Below are positions 1-5,396 of a DNA stretch of 5,414 nt, in pieces. The translations under genes were made by a program, and so were the position numbers. Below the pieces are notes generated by a model. The model had not been told where the DNA came from and ran no database searches. It worked only from the letters and a program-made list of their open reading frames with translations. Origin of the DNA: CAZTHL01 sp964613585. Lineage in GTDB: Bacteria > Pseudomonadota > Alphaproteobacteria > DSM-16000 > Inquilinaceae. Location of the stretch: the NCBI GenBank assembly GCA_964613585.1, contig CAZTHL010000154.1:1-5414 (forward strand), written 5' to 3'. Numbering within the stretch: position 1 is the first letter of the stretch; the number at the start of each line of letters is the position of its first letter.

Positions 1-872
1 TGCCGCCGCCGCCGGCCGCGCCGCGCCGCCGCTCGACGCCGCCCGAGCCCGACGCCGCCCTGCCCGCCTCGGCGCGCGAGGCGCTGCGCCACCGCGACAT
101 CGAGCAGATGTCCGCGGCCGAGCTGGCCGAGGCCCGGCGCGCGCGCGCCCGGCTGCCGGTCCTCCTGCGCGCGCGGCCGACCCGCCGTCTCGCCCCCGAT
201 CCGGCCGGCCGGCGCATCGACCCGCGCCGCAGCCTGCGCCGGTCGCTGCGCGGCGGCGCCGGCGGCATCGAGCTGGCCCGCCGGGCGCCGGTGGCCCGGC
301 CGCCGCCGCTCGTGCTCCTGGCCGACATCTCCGGCTCCATGAGCGGCTACTCGCGCCTGCTGCTCTGCTTCGCGCACGCGCTCATGGCCGCCGGCCAGCG
401 GGTCCGCGCCTTCGTCTTCGGCACGCGGCTCACCCATGTCAGCCGCCAGCTCGGCCACCGCGACCCCGACGAGGCGCTCGAGCGGGTCGGCGCCGCCGTG
501 GCCGACTGGTCGGGCGGCACGCGGATCGGCGCCTGCCTCGACGCCTTCAACCGGCAGTGGGCGCGCCGCGTGCTCGGCCAGGGCGCCGTGGTCCTGCTGG
601 TCACCGACGGGCTCGAGCGCGACGACCCGGCCATGCTCGGCGCCGCCGCCGCCCGCCTCGGCCGCGGCTGCCGCCGGCTGGTCTGGCTCAATCCGCTGCT
701 CCGCCACGCCGGCTACGCGCCCCGGGCACGCGGCGCCGCGGCGCTGCTGCCGCATGTGGACGAGCTGCGCCCGGCGCATACCCTCCATAGCCTGGAGGCG
801 CTGGCGGCCGCGCTGGCGGCGCCGACGGAGCGGCCGGCGCCCCACCCGGCCCCGAAGGAGGCCGTAGCTTGA
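1..872 (+). CDS. coxE: CoxE-type VWA domain protein, 5' partial
   Basis: The frame is open from the window edge (first whole codon at 3), so the gene begins upstream. About 289 residues are visible, against roughly 390 to 400 usual for the family. The ATG at 108 is internal: the residues before it (REALRHRDIEQM) already match the conserved pre-VWA region. A basic stretch is followed by a VWA fold with a complete MIDAS metal site: DISGSMSGYSR (first Asp at nt 324), the Thr of SGGTRIG (nt 519) and the Asp of TDGLERDD (nt 606). The family signature RRLVWLNPLL follows. Known for the family: CoxE acts with the MoxR-type AAA+ ATPase CoxD in maturing aerobic CO dehydrogenase and related molybdenum hydroxylases in the cytoplasm. 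Inferred: it serves the client enzyme of this operon, and a coxD-like gene should lie just upstream. The C-terminal tail is Ala/Pro-rich and low in complexity. Family assignment is firm; the exact client is unknown. Confidence 0.93.
   Translation, partial: PPPPAAPRRRSTPPEPDAALPASAREALRHRDIEQMSAAELAEARRARARLPVLLRARPTRRLAPDPAGRRIDPRRSLRRSLRGGAGGIELARRAPVARPPPLVLLADISGSMSGYSRLLLCFAHALMAAGQRVRAFVFGTRLTHVSRQLGHRDPDEALERVGAAVADWSGGTRIGACLDAFNRQWARRVLGQGAVVLLVTDGLERDDPAMLGAAAARLGRGCRRLVWLNPLLRHAGYAPRARGAAALLPHVDELRPAHTLHSLEALAAALAAPTERPAPHPAPKEAVA
854..860 (+). promoter_or_regulatory. Strong Shine-Dalgarno serving a TTG at 869
   Basis: GAAGGAG lies inside the last codons of coxE, 8 nt before the TTG at 869 and 43 nt before the ATG at 904 that opens the XdhC domain gene. 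Its spacing suits the TTG, not the ATG. The ATG itself has only a weak GGAG at 889-892, 11 nt upstream. Confidence 0.5.
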
Positions 873-907
873 CCGAGCCCGAGGTCCTGGAGCCGGCCCT
901 GCCATGA
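869..907 (+). CDS. Possible 12-codon leader peptide or relic start of the XdhC-like gene
   Basis: A reading frame starts with TTG at 869, has a good Shine-Dalgarno at 854-860, and stops at TGA 905-907, overlapping the ATG at 904 as ATGA. It would encode (M)TEPEVLEPALP. Apart from its last residue this nearly copies the N-terminus of the next gene, MTEPDVLEQAL. The two starts are 35 bp apart, so they are out of frame by one base. It could be a translated mini-gene that couples coxE to the downstream gene, the relic of a 12-codon in-frame duplication that lost one base, or a sequencing slip. There is no direct evidence of translation. Confidence 0.3.
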   Translation: MTEPEVLEPALP

Positions 908-936
908 CCGAGCCCGATGTCCTGGAGCAGGCGCTG
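870..936 (+). repeat. Near-perfect 32-bp direct duplication, offset 35 bp
   Basis: Bases 870-901 and 905-936 match at 29 of 32 positions. The three differences fall in codons that give Asp/Glu, Pro/Gln and a synonymous Ala when both copies are read from their NTG. The first copy fills the gap between coxE and the XdhC-like gene, and the second is the start of that gene. The pattern suggests duplication of coding sequence. Confidence 0.85.
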
Positions 937-1221
937 GAATGGCGGCGCGCCGGCCGGCCGGTCGCCATGGCCACGGTCATCGCCACCTGGGGCTCCTCGC
1001 CGCGGCCGGTCGGCAGCCGGCTCGCCGTCGACGCCGAGGGGCGCATGGTCGGCTCGGTGTCCGGCGGCTGCATCGAGGCCGCGGTGATCGAGGAGGCGCA
1101 GGGCGTCATGGCCGGCGGCGGGCCGCTGCTGCTCGACTTCGGCATCACCGACGAGCAGGCCTGGGAGGTCGGCCTCGCCTGCGGCGGCCAGCTGCAGCTG
1201 TTTGTGGAGCGGGTCGAATGA
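904..1221 (+). CDS. XdhC/CoxI N-terminal domain protein (stand-alone)
   Basis: This 105-aa protein consists only of the XdhC_CoxI N-terminal domain. Visible family motifs are ATWGSSPRPVGSRL (residues 27-40), GSVSGGCIE (50-58) and GLACGGQLQLFVE (90-102), with conserved Cys56 and Cys93. Known for the family: XdhC binds molybdenum cofactor and promotes its sulfuration and insertion into xanthine dehydrogenase; CoxI and CoxF are the relatives in CO dehydrogenase clusters. Full-length XdhC proteins carry a Rossmann domain after this one; here that half is the next gene, so the pair is a split XdhC. The ATG at 904 was chosen because MTEPDVLEQALEWRRAG begins the usual N-terminal helix. Its stop overlaps the next start (ATGA, 1218-1221). 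The doubled start just upstream is described separately. Confidence 0.9.
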   Translation: MTEPDVLEQALEWRRAGRPVAMATVIATWGSSPRPVGSRLAVDAEGRMVGSVSGGCIEAAVIEEAQGVMAGGGPLLLDFGITDEQAWEVGLACGGQLQLFVERVE

Positions 1222-2003
1222 GGACGCCGCTGCTCGAGGCCCTGGTCGACGCGCGCCGCCGGCACCGCCCGGCGGTCCTGGTCACCGACCTCGTCTCCGG
1301 CGCCCAGGCCCTGCGCGCGGACGGCGCCGACACCGGCGACCTGGCGATCGGGCCCGAGCTCGACGCGTGGATCGCCGAGGCCGAGCGGGCCGACCGCTCC
1401 GGTACGGTCGCGATCGGCGACGCCGGCTACTTCATCCAGGTGTTCAGCCCGCCGCTGCGCCTGGTCCTGGTCGGCGCCGTGCACATCGCCCAAGCCCTGG
1501 CGCCCATGGCGGCGCTGGCCGGCTACGCGGTCATCGTCGTCGACCCGCGCCGGCGGTTCGCCACGGCCGAGCGCTTCCCGGACATCCGCCTGGAGCACGC
1601 TTGGCCGGACGAGGCGCTGGCGGCCCTGCGCCCGGACCGGCGCACCGCGGTGGTCACCCTCACCCATGACCCGAAGCTCGACGATCCGGCGCTCGACACG
1701 GCGCTGCGCTCGCAGGCGTTCTACCTGGCCGCGCTCGGCAGCCGACGCACCCATGCCCGGCGGCTGGAGCGGCTGGCCGCGCTCGGCCACGGCCCGGCCG
1801 AGCTCGAGCGGGTGCACGGCCCCGCCGGCCTGGCCCTCGGCGCGGTGACCCCGGCGGAGATCGCCGTCTCGATCCTGGCCCAGATGACCCGGTGCCTGCG
1901 CGCAGCGCCCCGCCTGACGGAGCCCCGTCCCCCGGAGCCCGGCCCGACCGAGCCCGGCCCGACCGAGCCCGGCGCGTCGGGAGCCTCGGCGGCGGCGCCA
2001 TGA
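1218..2003 (+). CDS. XdhC family protein, C-terminal Rossmann domain
   Basis: The protein has 261 residues. The ATG at 1218 overlaps the previous stop and has a GGAG at 1206-1209, 8 nt away; the frame extends further upstream (to an ATG at 939), but that part only shadows the previous gene. Residues 1-80 are a small leading domain (AVLVTDLVSGAQAL, then GDAGYFIQVFSPP). A Rossmann-like XdhC C-terminal domain follows: LVLVGAVHIAQAL (82-94), the strand-end acid in VVDPRR (Asp109), LTHDPKLDDPAL (148-159), ALGSRRTHARRL (172-183) and TPAEIAVSILAQM (211-223). Known for the family: this half belongs to proteins that bring mature Mo cofactor to molybdenum hydroxylases. With the stand-alone N-terminal domain next door, the two probably act as a complex (inference). 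The last ~38 residues are a Pro/Glu/Gly-rich tail with EPGPT repeats that is not part of the domain. Confidence 0.9.
   Translation: MRTPLLEALVDARRRHRPAVLVTDLVSGAQALRADGADTGDLAIGPELDAWIAEAERADRSGTVAIGDAGYFIQVFSPPLRLVLVGAVHIAQALAPMAALAGYAVIVVDPRRRFATAERFPDIRLEHAWPDEALAALRPDRRTAVVTLTHDPKLDDPALDTALRSQAFYLAALGSRRTHARRLERLAALGHGPAELERVHGPAGLALGAVTPAEIAVSILAQMTRCLRAAPRLTEPRPPEPGPTEPGPTEPGASGASAAAP
1935..1973 (+). repeat. 15-bp tandem repeat encoding EPGPT
   Basis: The unit gagcccggcccgacc occurs at 1935-1949 and 1950-1964, with a partial third copy at 1965-1973. It encodes EPGPT-EPGPT-EPG in the C-terminal tail of the XdhC Rossmann protein. The unit is a multiple of three, so copy-number change would keep the frame. 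Confidence 0.85.
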
Positions 2004-3844
2004 GGTTCGGTCCGCTGCCCGTCGCCCGCGCCGAGGGCGCGCTGCTCGCCCACAGCCTGCGCCGGGACGGGCTGGCGCTCGGCAAGGGCCATCGGCTGAC
2101 CGCGGCCGACCTGGAGCGGCTGCGGGCGCTCGGCCTGGACACGGTCACCGTGGCCCGGCTCGAGCCCGGCGACGTGCACGAGGACGAGGCCGCCGCCCGG
2201 GTCGCGCGCGCCATGGCCGGGCCGTGGCTGCGCGCCACCCCGGCGGCGACCGGCCGGGTCAACCTGCACAGCACGGCGCGCGGCCTGGCGGTGATCGACG
2301 CCGGCGCCATCGGCCGGATCAACGCGCTCGACGAGGCGGTCACGGTGGCCACCCTGCCGCCCCACGACCCGGTGGCACCGGAGCGCATGGTCGCCACCAT
2401 CAAGATCATCCCGTTCGCCGCGCCCGCGGCGGCGGTCGCGCGCGCCGAGGCCGTGGCCGCCGAAGGGCCGGCGCCGATCCGGGTGGCGCCGTTCCGGCCG
2501 CTCGCCGCCGGGCTGATCCAGACCCGGCTCGACGGCACCCTCGACAAGGTGCTCGACAAGACCCGCACGGTCACCGCCGAGCGCCTCGCGGGCCTGGGCG
2601 GCCGGCTGGCCGCCGAGCGGCGCTGCCGGCACGACACGGACGCGCTCGCCGCCGCGATCGCGGCGCTGCTCCGCGAGGCCGTCGACCTGGTGCTGATCGC
2701 CGGCGCCTCGGCGGTGACCGACCGGCGCGACGTGCTGCCGGCGGCGATCGCGGCGGCCGGCGGCACGGTCGAGCATCTCGGCATGCCGGTCGACCCGGGC
2801 AACCTGCTGGTGCTGGGTCGGATCGGCCCGCGCCCGGTGCTCGGCCTGCCCGGCTGCGCCCGCTCGCCCCGCCTCAACGGCATCGACTGGGTGCTGCAGC
2901 GCCTGGCCGCCGGCCTGCCGGTGGGCGGGCCGGAGATCATGGGCCTGGGTGTCGGCGGCCTCTTGACCGAGAGCCCGGGCCGCCCCCTGCCGCGCGCCCG
3001 GGCACCGGAAGCGGCCGGGACCGGGACCGGGACCGGGACCGGGGCCGGGACCGGGGCCGAGACAGAGACCGGAGCCGGAACCGAGACAGAGGCCGGCACC
3101 GGCACCGGGACCGGAGCCGGGACCGAGACAGAGACAGAGACCGGGCCCGGGGCCGGGGCCGACCCGGCCACCGAGGTCCGCCCGGCGCCGCGGGTCGCCG
3201 CCCTGGTGCTCGCCGCCGGCCGGTCAAGCCGCATGGGCGGGGCCAACAAGCTGCTGGCGCCGATCGGCGACCGGCCGATGCTGGCCCGGGTGATCGACCA
3301 GGCGCTCGCCTCCCGGGCCGATCCGGTGATCGTCGTGACCGGCCACGAGGCCGGGCGGGTCGAGGCGCTGCTGGCCGGCCGGCCGGTGGCGATCGTCCGC
3401 AACCCCGATTTCGCCGAGGGGCTGAGCCGCTCGCTGCGCGCCGGCCTCGAGGCCCTGCCGGGCGAGGTCGACGCGGCGCTGGTCTGCCTGGGCGACATGC
3501 CGGCGGTCACCGCGGCGCAGCTCGACCGTCTCATTGCCGCCTACGATCCGGCCGCCGGGCGGGCCATCGCCGTGCCGGCGCGGGACGGCCGGCGCGGCAA
3601 CCCGGTGCTGTGGGACAAGCGCTTCTTCCCGGCCATGGCGGCGGTACGCGGCGACACCGGGGCGCGCCACCTGATCGGCGAGCATGCCGAGTGGCTGGTC
3701 GAGGTGCCGATGGACGACGACGCGGTGCTGGCCGACATCGACACGCCGGAGGCCCTGGCCGCGGCGACCGCGGCGGGCGACGGGGCGGCGATGGACACAG
3801 CGGACCCCGGGGCAGCCGGGCGGGGAGCGGCGGAGCGGCCGTGA
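2000..3844 (+). CDS. Molybdopterin-binding / MocA-like nucleotidyltransferase fusion
   Basis: This 614-aa, two-domain protein probably makes the dinucleotide form of the Mo cofactor. Residues 1-335 are the molybdopterin-binding half: a leading domain (EGALLAHSL, LEPGDVHEDEAAAR) and then a MoaB/Mog-like fold with GASAVTDRRDV (from 235), GMPVDPGNLL (261-270) and GLPGCARSP (282-290). Residues 340-387 are a low-complexity Gly/Thr/Glu/Ala linker. From 398 comes a MobA/MocA-type transferase with nucleotide loop LAAGRSSRMGGANK (404-417), metal site GDMP (498-501), GNPVLW (from 533) and DIDTPEAL (579-586). LAAG, rather than MobA's LAGG, is the form associated with CTP-using MocA, so molybdopterin cytosine dinucleotide is the expected product, as used by the CO dehydrogenase/xanthine oxidase family. 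The ATG at 2000 overlaps the previous stop (ATGA); an upstream ATG at 1892 lies in the earlier gene. A GTGA links it to the next gene. Known relatives usually have a shorter, non-repetitive linker. Confidence 0.92.
   Translation: MRFGPLPVARAEGALLAHSLRRDGLALGKGHRLTAADLERLRALGLDTVTVARLEPGDVHEDEAAARVARAMAGPWLRATPAATGRVNLHSTARGLAVIDAGAIGRINALDEAVTVATLPPHDPVAPERMVATIKIIPFAAPAAAVARAEAVAAEGPAPIRVAPFRPLAAGLIQTRLDGTLDKVLDKTRTVTAERLAGLGGRLAAERRCRHDTDALAAAIAALLREAVDLVLIAGASAVTDRRDVLPAAIAAAGGTVEHLGMPVDPGNLLVLGRIGPRPVLGLPGCARSPRLNGIDWVLQRLAAGLPVGGPEIMGLGVGGLLTESPGRPLPRARAPEAAGTGTGTGTGAGTGAETETGAGTETEAGTGTGTGAGTETETETGPGAGADPATEVRPAPRVAALVLAAGRSSRMGGANKLLAPIGDRPMLARVIDQALASRADPVIVVTGHEAGRVEALLAGRPVAIVRNPDFAEGLSRSLRAGLEALPGEVDAALVCLGDMPAVTAAQLDRLIAAYDPAAGRAIAVPARDGRRGNPVLWDKRFFPAMAAVRGDTGARHLIGEHAEWLVEVPMDDDAVLADIDTPEALAAATAAGDGAAMDTADPGAAGRGAAERP
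3017..3160 (+). repeat. Hexanucleotide repeat, 24 units, encoding a (G/E)(T/A) linker
   Basis: Twenty-four consecutive 6-bp units of the type ggg-acc, gga-gcc or gag-aca encode dipeptides GT, GA, ET or EA (one GP) at residues 340-387 of the fusion protein. The first four units are identical; later units vary, and a GA/ET-rich block recurs, so the array probably grew by slippage and then diverged. All units are multiples of three, so the gene stays in frame whatever the copy number. The other frames and the opposite strand give equally repetitive but meaningless peptides. Confidence 0.92.
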
Positions 3845-4362
3845 GCGACGCCATGTACCAGCAGGAGCTCCTCGGGCTGGCGCGCGCGGCCGACGGGGCC
3901 GGGTCGCTGCCAGGGCCGGACGGCGCCGCCACCGTCGACAACCCGCTGTGCGGCGACCGGGTGACGGTCGAGGTCGCGCTGACCGGCGAGGTGATCGGCG
4001 CGCTCGCCCACCGGGTGCGCGGCTGCCTCCTGTGCGAGGCCGCCGCCGCCGCGCTCGGCCGGCGCGCGCCCGGCGCCACGCCCGAAGCCCTGCGCGCCGC
4101 CGAGGCTTGGGTGACGGCGCTGCTCAAGGGCCGTCCCGACGCGGACGGCCAAGAGGCCGGCGGGGCGGCGGGCGCGCCGGAAGGGGACCGGAGCGCCGCC
4201 GGGAGCGCGCCGCCCTGGCCGGAGCTGGCCCTGTTCGCGCCGGTCGCCGCCGTGCGCAGCCGGCACCGGTGCGTCCTGCTGCCGTTCGAGGCGCTGGAGC
4301 GCGCGCTTGCCGACGCCGAGACCCGCACCGCCGCCACCGGCCGCGCGGGTAGCGATGGGTAG
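3841..4362 (+). CDS. NifU/IscU-like iron-sulfur cluster scaffold protein
   Basis: This protein has 173 residues from the GTG at 3841, which overlaps the previous stop as GTGA and has GGAG at 3832-3835. An ATG at 3853 (169 residues, MYQQELLGLA) is a reasonable alternative start. The IscU/NifU-N cysteine plan is visible: Cys37 in NPLCGDRVTVEV, Cys62 and Cys65 in VRGCLLCEAAAA, and Cys144 in SRHRCVLLPFEAL. Asp39 next to the first Cys is the usual cluster-release acid of the family. Known for the family: scaffolds build an Fe-S cluster on three Cys and hand it to a client. Inferred: the client is the two-cluster small subunit of the operon's molybdenum hydroxylase. Between the second and third motifs is a Gly/Ala/Pro-rich insert (about residues 97-125) that looks dispensable. 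The last ten or so codons and the stop lie in a repeat that recurs 129 bp downstream. Confidence 0.85.
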   Translation: MSDAMYQQELLGLARAADGAGSLPGPDGAATVDNPLCGDRVTVEVALTGEVIGALAHRVRGCLLCEAAAAALGRRAPGATPEALRAAEAWVTALLKGRPDADGQEAGGAAGAPEGDRSAAGSAPPWPELALFAPVAAVRSRHRCVLLPFEALERALADAETRTAATGRAGSDG

Positions 4363-4393
4363 GGCCGCGCAGGGGTCCGGCAGGGCGGCCGGA
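4331..4393 (+). repeat. Direct repeat copy 1, spanning the end of the scaffold gene
   Basis: The best-conserved core (4350-4392) matches 4479-4521 at 37 of 43 positions, and weaker similarity (13 of 19) runs back to 4331. This copy covers the last codons (ATGRAGSDG) and the TAG of the scaffold gene, plus about 30 bp after it. Confidence 0.75.
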
Positions 4394-4397
4394 CCCC
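4372..4397 (+). terminator. GC-rich hairpin after the operon
   Basis: GGGGTCCGG (4372-4380) and CCGGACCCC (4389-4397) form a perfect 9-bp stem with an 8-nt loop, starting 10 nt after the last stop codon. No T-run follows, so it may act as a weak or Rho-assisted terminator, or protect the 3' end of the message. The second repeat copy does not keep the full stem. Confidence 0.4.
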
Positions 4398-4459
4398 CGG
4401 CCCGGGCGGCGTCGGCCGCCGCGGCGGCTGCGACCGCGCCCAGGCTGGGGCGCCGCGCG

Positions 4460-4522
4460 CCGCTGCCGGACGTCGGTGTAGCGATTGGTAGGGCTCCGTA
4501 GGCTTCCGGCAGGGCGGCCGGG
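4460..4522 (+). repeat. Direct repeat copy 2, in non-coding DNA
   Basis: This is the second copy of the 4331-4393 repeat, offset by exactly 129 bp. Read in the frame of the scaffold gene it gives AAGRRCSDW-stop against ATGRAGSDG-stop, so even the TAG is copied. It contains a small inner doubling (gtagggctccg then gtaggcttccg). Confidence 0.75.
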
Positions 4523-4783
4523 CCGTCGGCCACGGCGATCGCGGCCCGCGCGCCGCTCCGGAGCACGCTGCTGCACACCGTCCGCACCCATGCCGTCGCT
4601 GTTTCGCCGTGGCCCTCCATCCTGCCCTCCCCGTTCCCCCTCGCGGCACCGAAAAGACGAGACGGACGATAGCGCACGGAACGCGAACAGAGCAAGAACA
4701 TTTGAAGCCCTCGGCGAGCCCCGGCGCGACGCGGAGCCACGCCCGGCGATGTCCGTTAGCGCGGACGCGGCCCGCCCGCGCCG

Positions 4784-4866
4784 TCGCGAGACAGCCTTCG
4801 CGGGACAGCCGTCGCGAGACAGCCTTCGCGAGACAGCCCTCGCGGGACACGGGCGCGGGACACGGG
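4784..4866 (+). repeat. 14-bp tandem array, five units plus a partial unit
   Basis: Units begin at 4784, 4798, 4812, 4826 and 4840 with consensus tcgcgagacagcct; the variants are gggaca for gagaca and a changed end. The fifth unit ends in acaggg-like acacggg, and a 13-nt unit lacking the first T follows at 4854-4866. Three units contain the palindrome TCGCGA. There are no spacers, so it is a simple tandem repeat. Fourteen is not a multiple of three, which argues against a coding role. Confidence 0.85.
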
Positions 4867-4907
4867 CTGACGCCATTGACCCGCTGGTATTGGCCGGCGG
4901 GGTCCTG

Positions 4908-5012
4908 CTACCGGGCTATCGCGATGATGCAGGTATGCGTACGCTGTATCGTTGCAGCAGCGTCATTCGCCGCTGATTCGCTTGACGACCGGGCTCTAAG
5001 GCGAAACGCGGC
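4908..5012 (-). pseudogene. Possible decayed IS5-like transposase C-terminal fragment
   Basis: On the minus strand one frame reads ALEPGRQANQRRMTLLQRYS and a second frame, one shift later, reads RTHTCIIAIA. Spacing and residues recall the C-terminal signature of IS5-group DDE transposases (MFGRLKDWRRIATRYDR, then HTF..AI.IA): GR, then RR plus a hydrophobic residue, then RY, then HT and AIA. Matching it needs small insertions and a frameshift, no catalytic residues are visible, and no terminal inverted repeats were found. The segment has lower GC than the operon, which fits foreign origin. This is a suggestion from memory of the family, not an identification. Confidence 0.2.
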
Positions 5013-5367
5013 TTCGATGGTCGTCCCAACCGTCTTGCGCTGGCCTTCACATGTGACAGCCGCCGATAACAGGGTAAGTGGCCGGCAGGCGTCAGCCGCC
5101 CCCTTCCGCTGTCGAGCACGGGCGACGCCCCGGCGGCCGCATCGGTGGAACCGGCGCGCCAACGGTGGGAGCACGGCCTGCCCGGCGCCGAGCGGCCTCT
5201 CAAGGCGGCTCTCAACACAAAGGGCCCACAGCGTCAGCCTGCGCCAAAGGCCGCGCCCTCGGCCCCCGCCGGGCGCAAATACATTACCAATATATACGAC
5301 ATCCCATGCGCTGCCCATAAATACTTATCCCGGCCCGACCATGGGCCACGGCCGCCGACTACTGTCC

Positions 5368-5396
5368 TTGACATTCCCGCGCGTTCATCGTCTCTT
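5368..5396 (+). promoter_or_regulatory. Possible sigma70 promoter near the right edge
   Basis: A perfect TTGACA (5368-5373) is followed after 17 nt by TCTCTT (5391-5396), which matches only 3 of 6 positions of the -10 consensus. It lies just after an AT-rich island and would drive a gene beyond the window. The weak -10 keeps confidence low. Confidence 0.2.

Noticed and set aside
939..1217. Extended N-terminus of the XdhC Rossmann protein from the ATG at 939
   Set aside because: This part is an Arg-rich shadow of the stand-alone XdhC domain gene; the ATG at 1218 has an SD and an ATGA overlap.
1892..1999. Extended N-terminus of the fusion protein from the ATG at 1892
   Set aside because: The 36 extra residues are low-complexity and overlap the previous gene's end; MRFGPLPVARAEGALLAHSL at 2000 matches the family start.
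1660..3534. Long minus-strand reading frame (624 codons) opposite the XdhC and fusion genes
   Set aside because: It is antisense to two recognised genes, has an Arg/Ser/Pro-rich composition and a PVPV-type repeat that only mirrors the hexanucleotide array; stop codons are rare at this GC content.
2224..3840. Upstream extension of the scaffold protein frame across the fusion gene
   Set aside because: The Arg/Gly-rich translation is a shadow of the fusion gene; real family similarity begins only after the GTG at 3841.
4784..4866. CRISPR-like array
   Set aside because: Units are 14 bp and directly adjacent with no unique spacers, so it is a tandem repeat.
4784..4866. Replication origin iterons
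   Set aside because: No rep or parA/B gene, no DnaA boxes recognised, and the context is a chromosomal-type metabolic operon.
3531..4876. Overlapping minus-strand frames opposite the scaffold gene and the gene-free region, one with a GGGGAGGGCAGG before an ATG near 4621
   Set aside because: They run antisense through the conserved scaffold gene, match no family I know, and carry the direct and tandem repeats as peptide repeats. The purine-rich site before the ATG is suggestive but not enough.
4908..5318. Minus-strand 136-codon frame starting MGSAWDVVYIGNVFAPGG
   Set aside because: No recognisable domain, composition shifts along its length, and it ends in the suspected decayed transposase region; not supportable as a gene.
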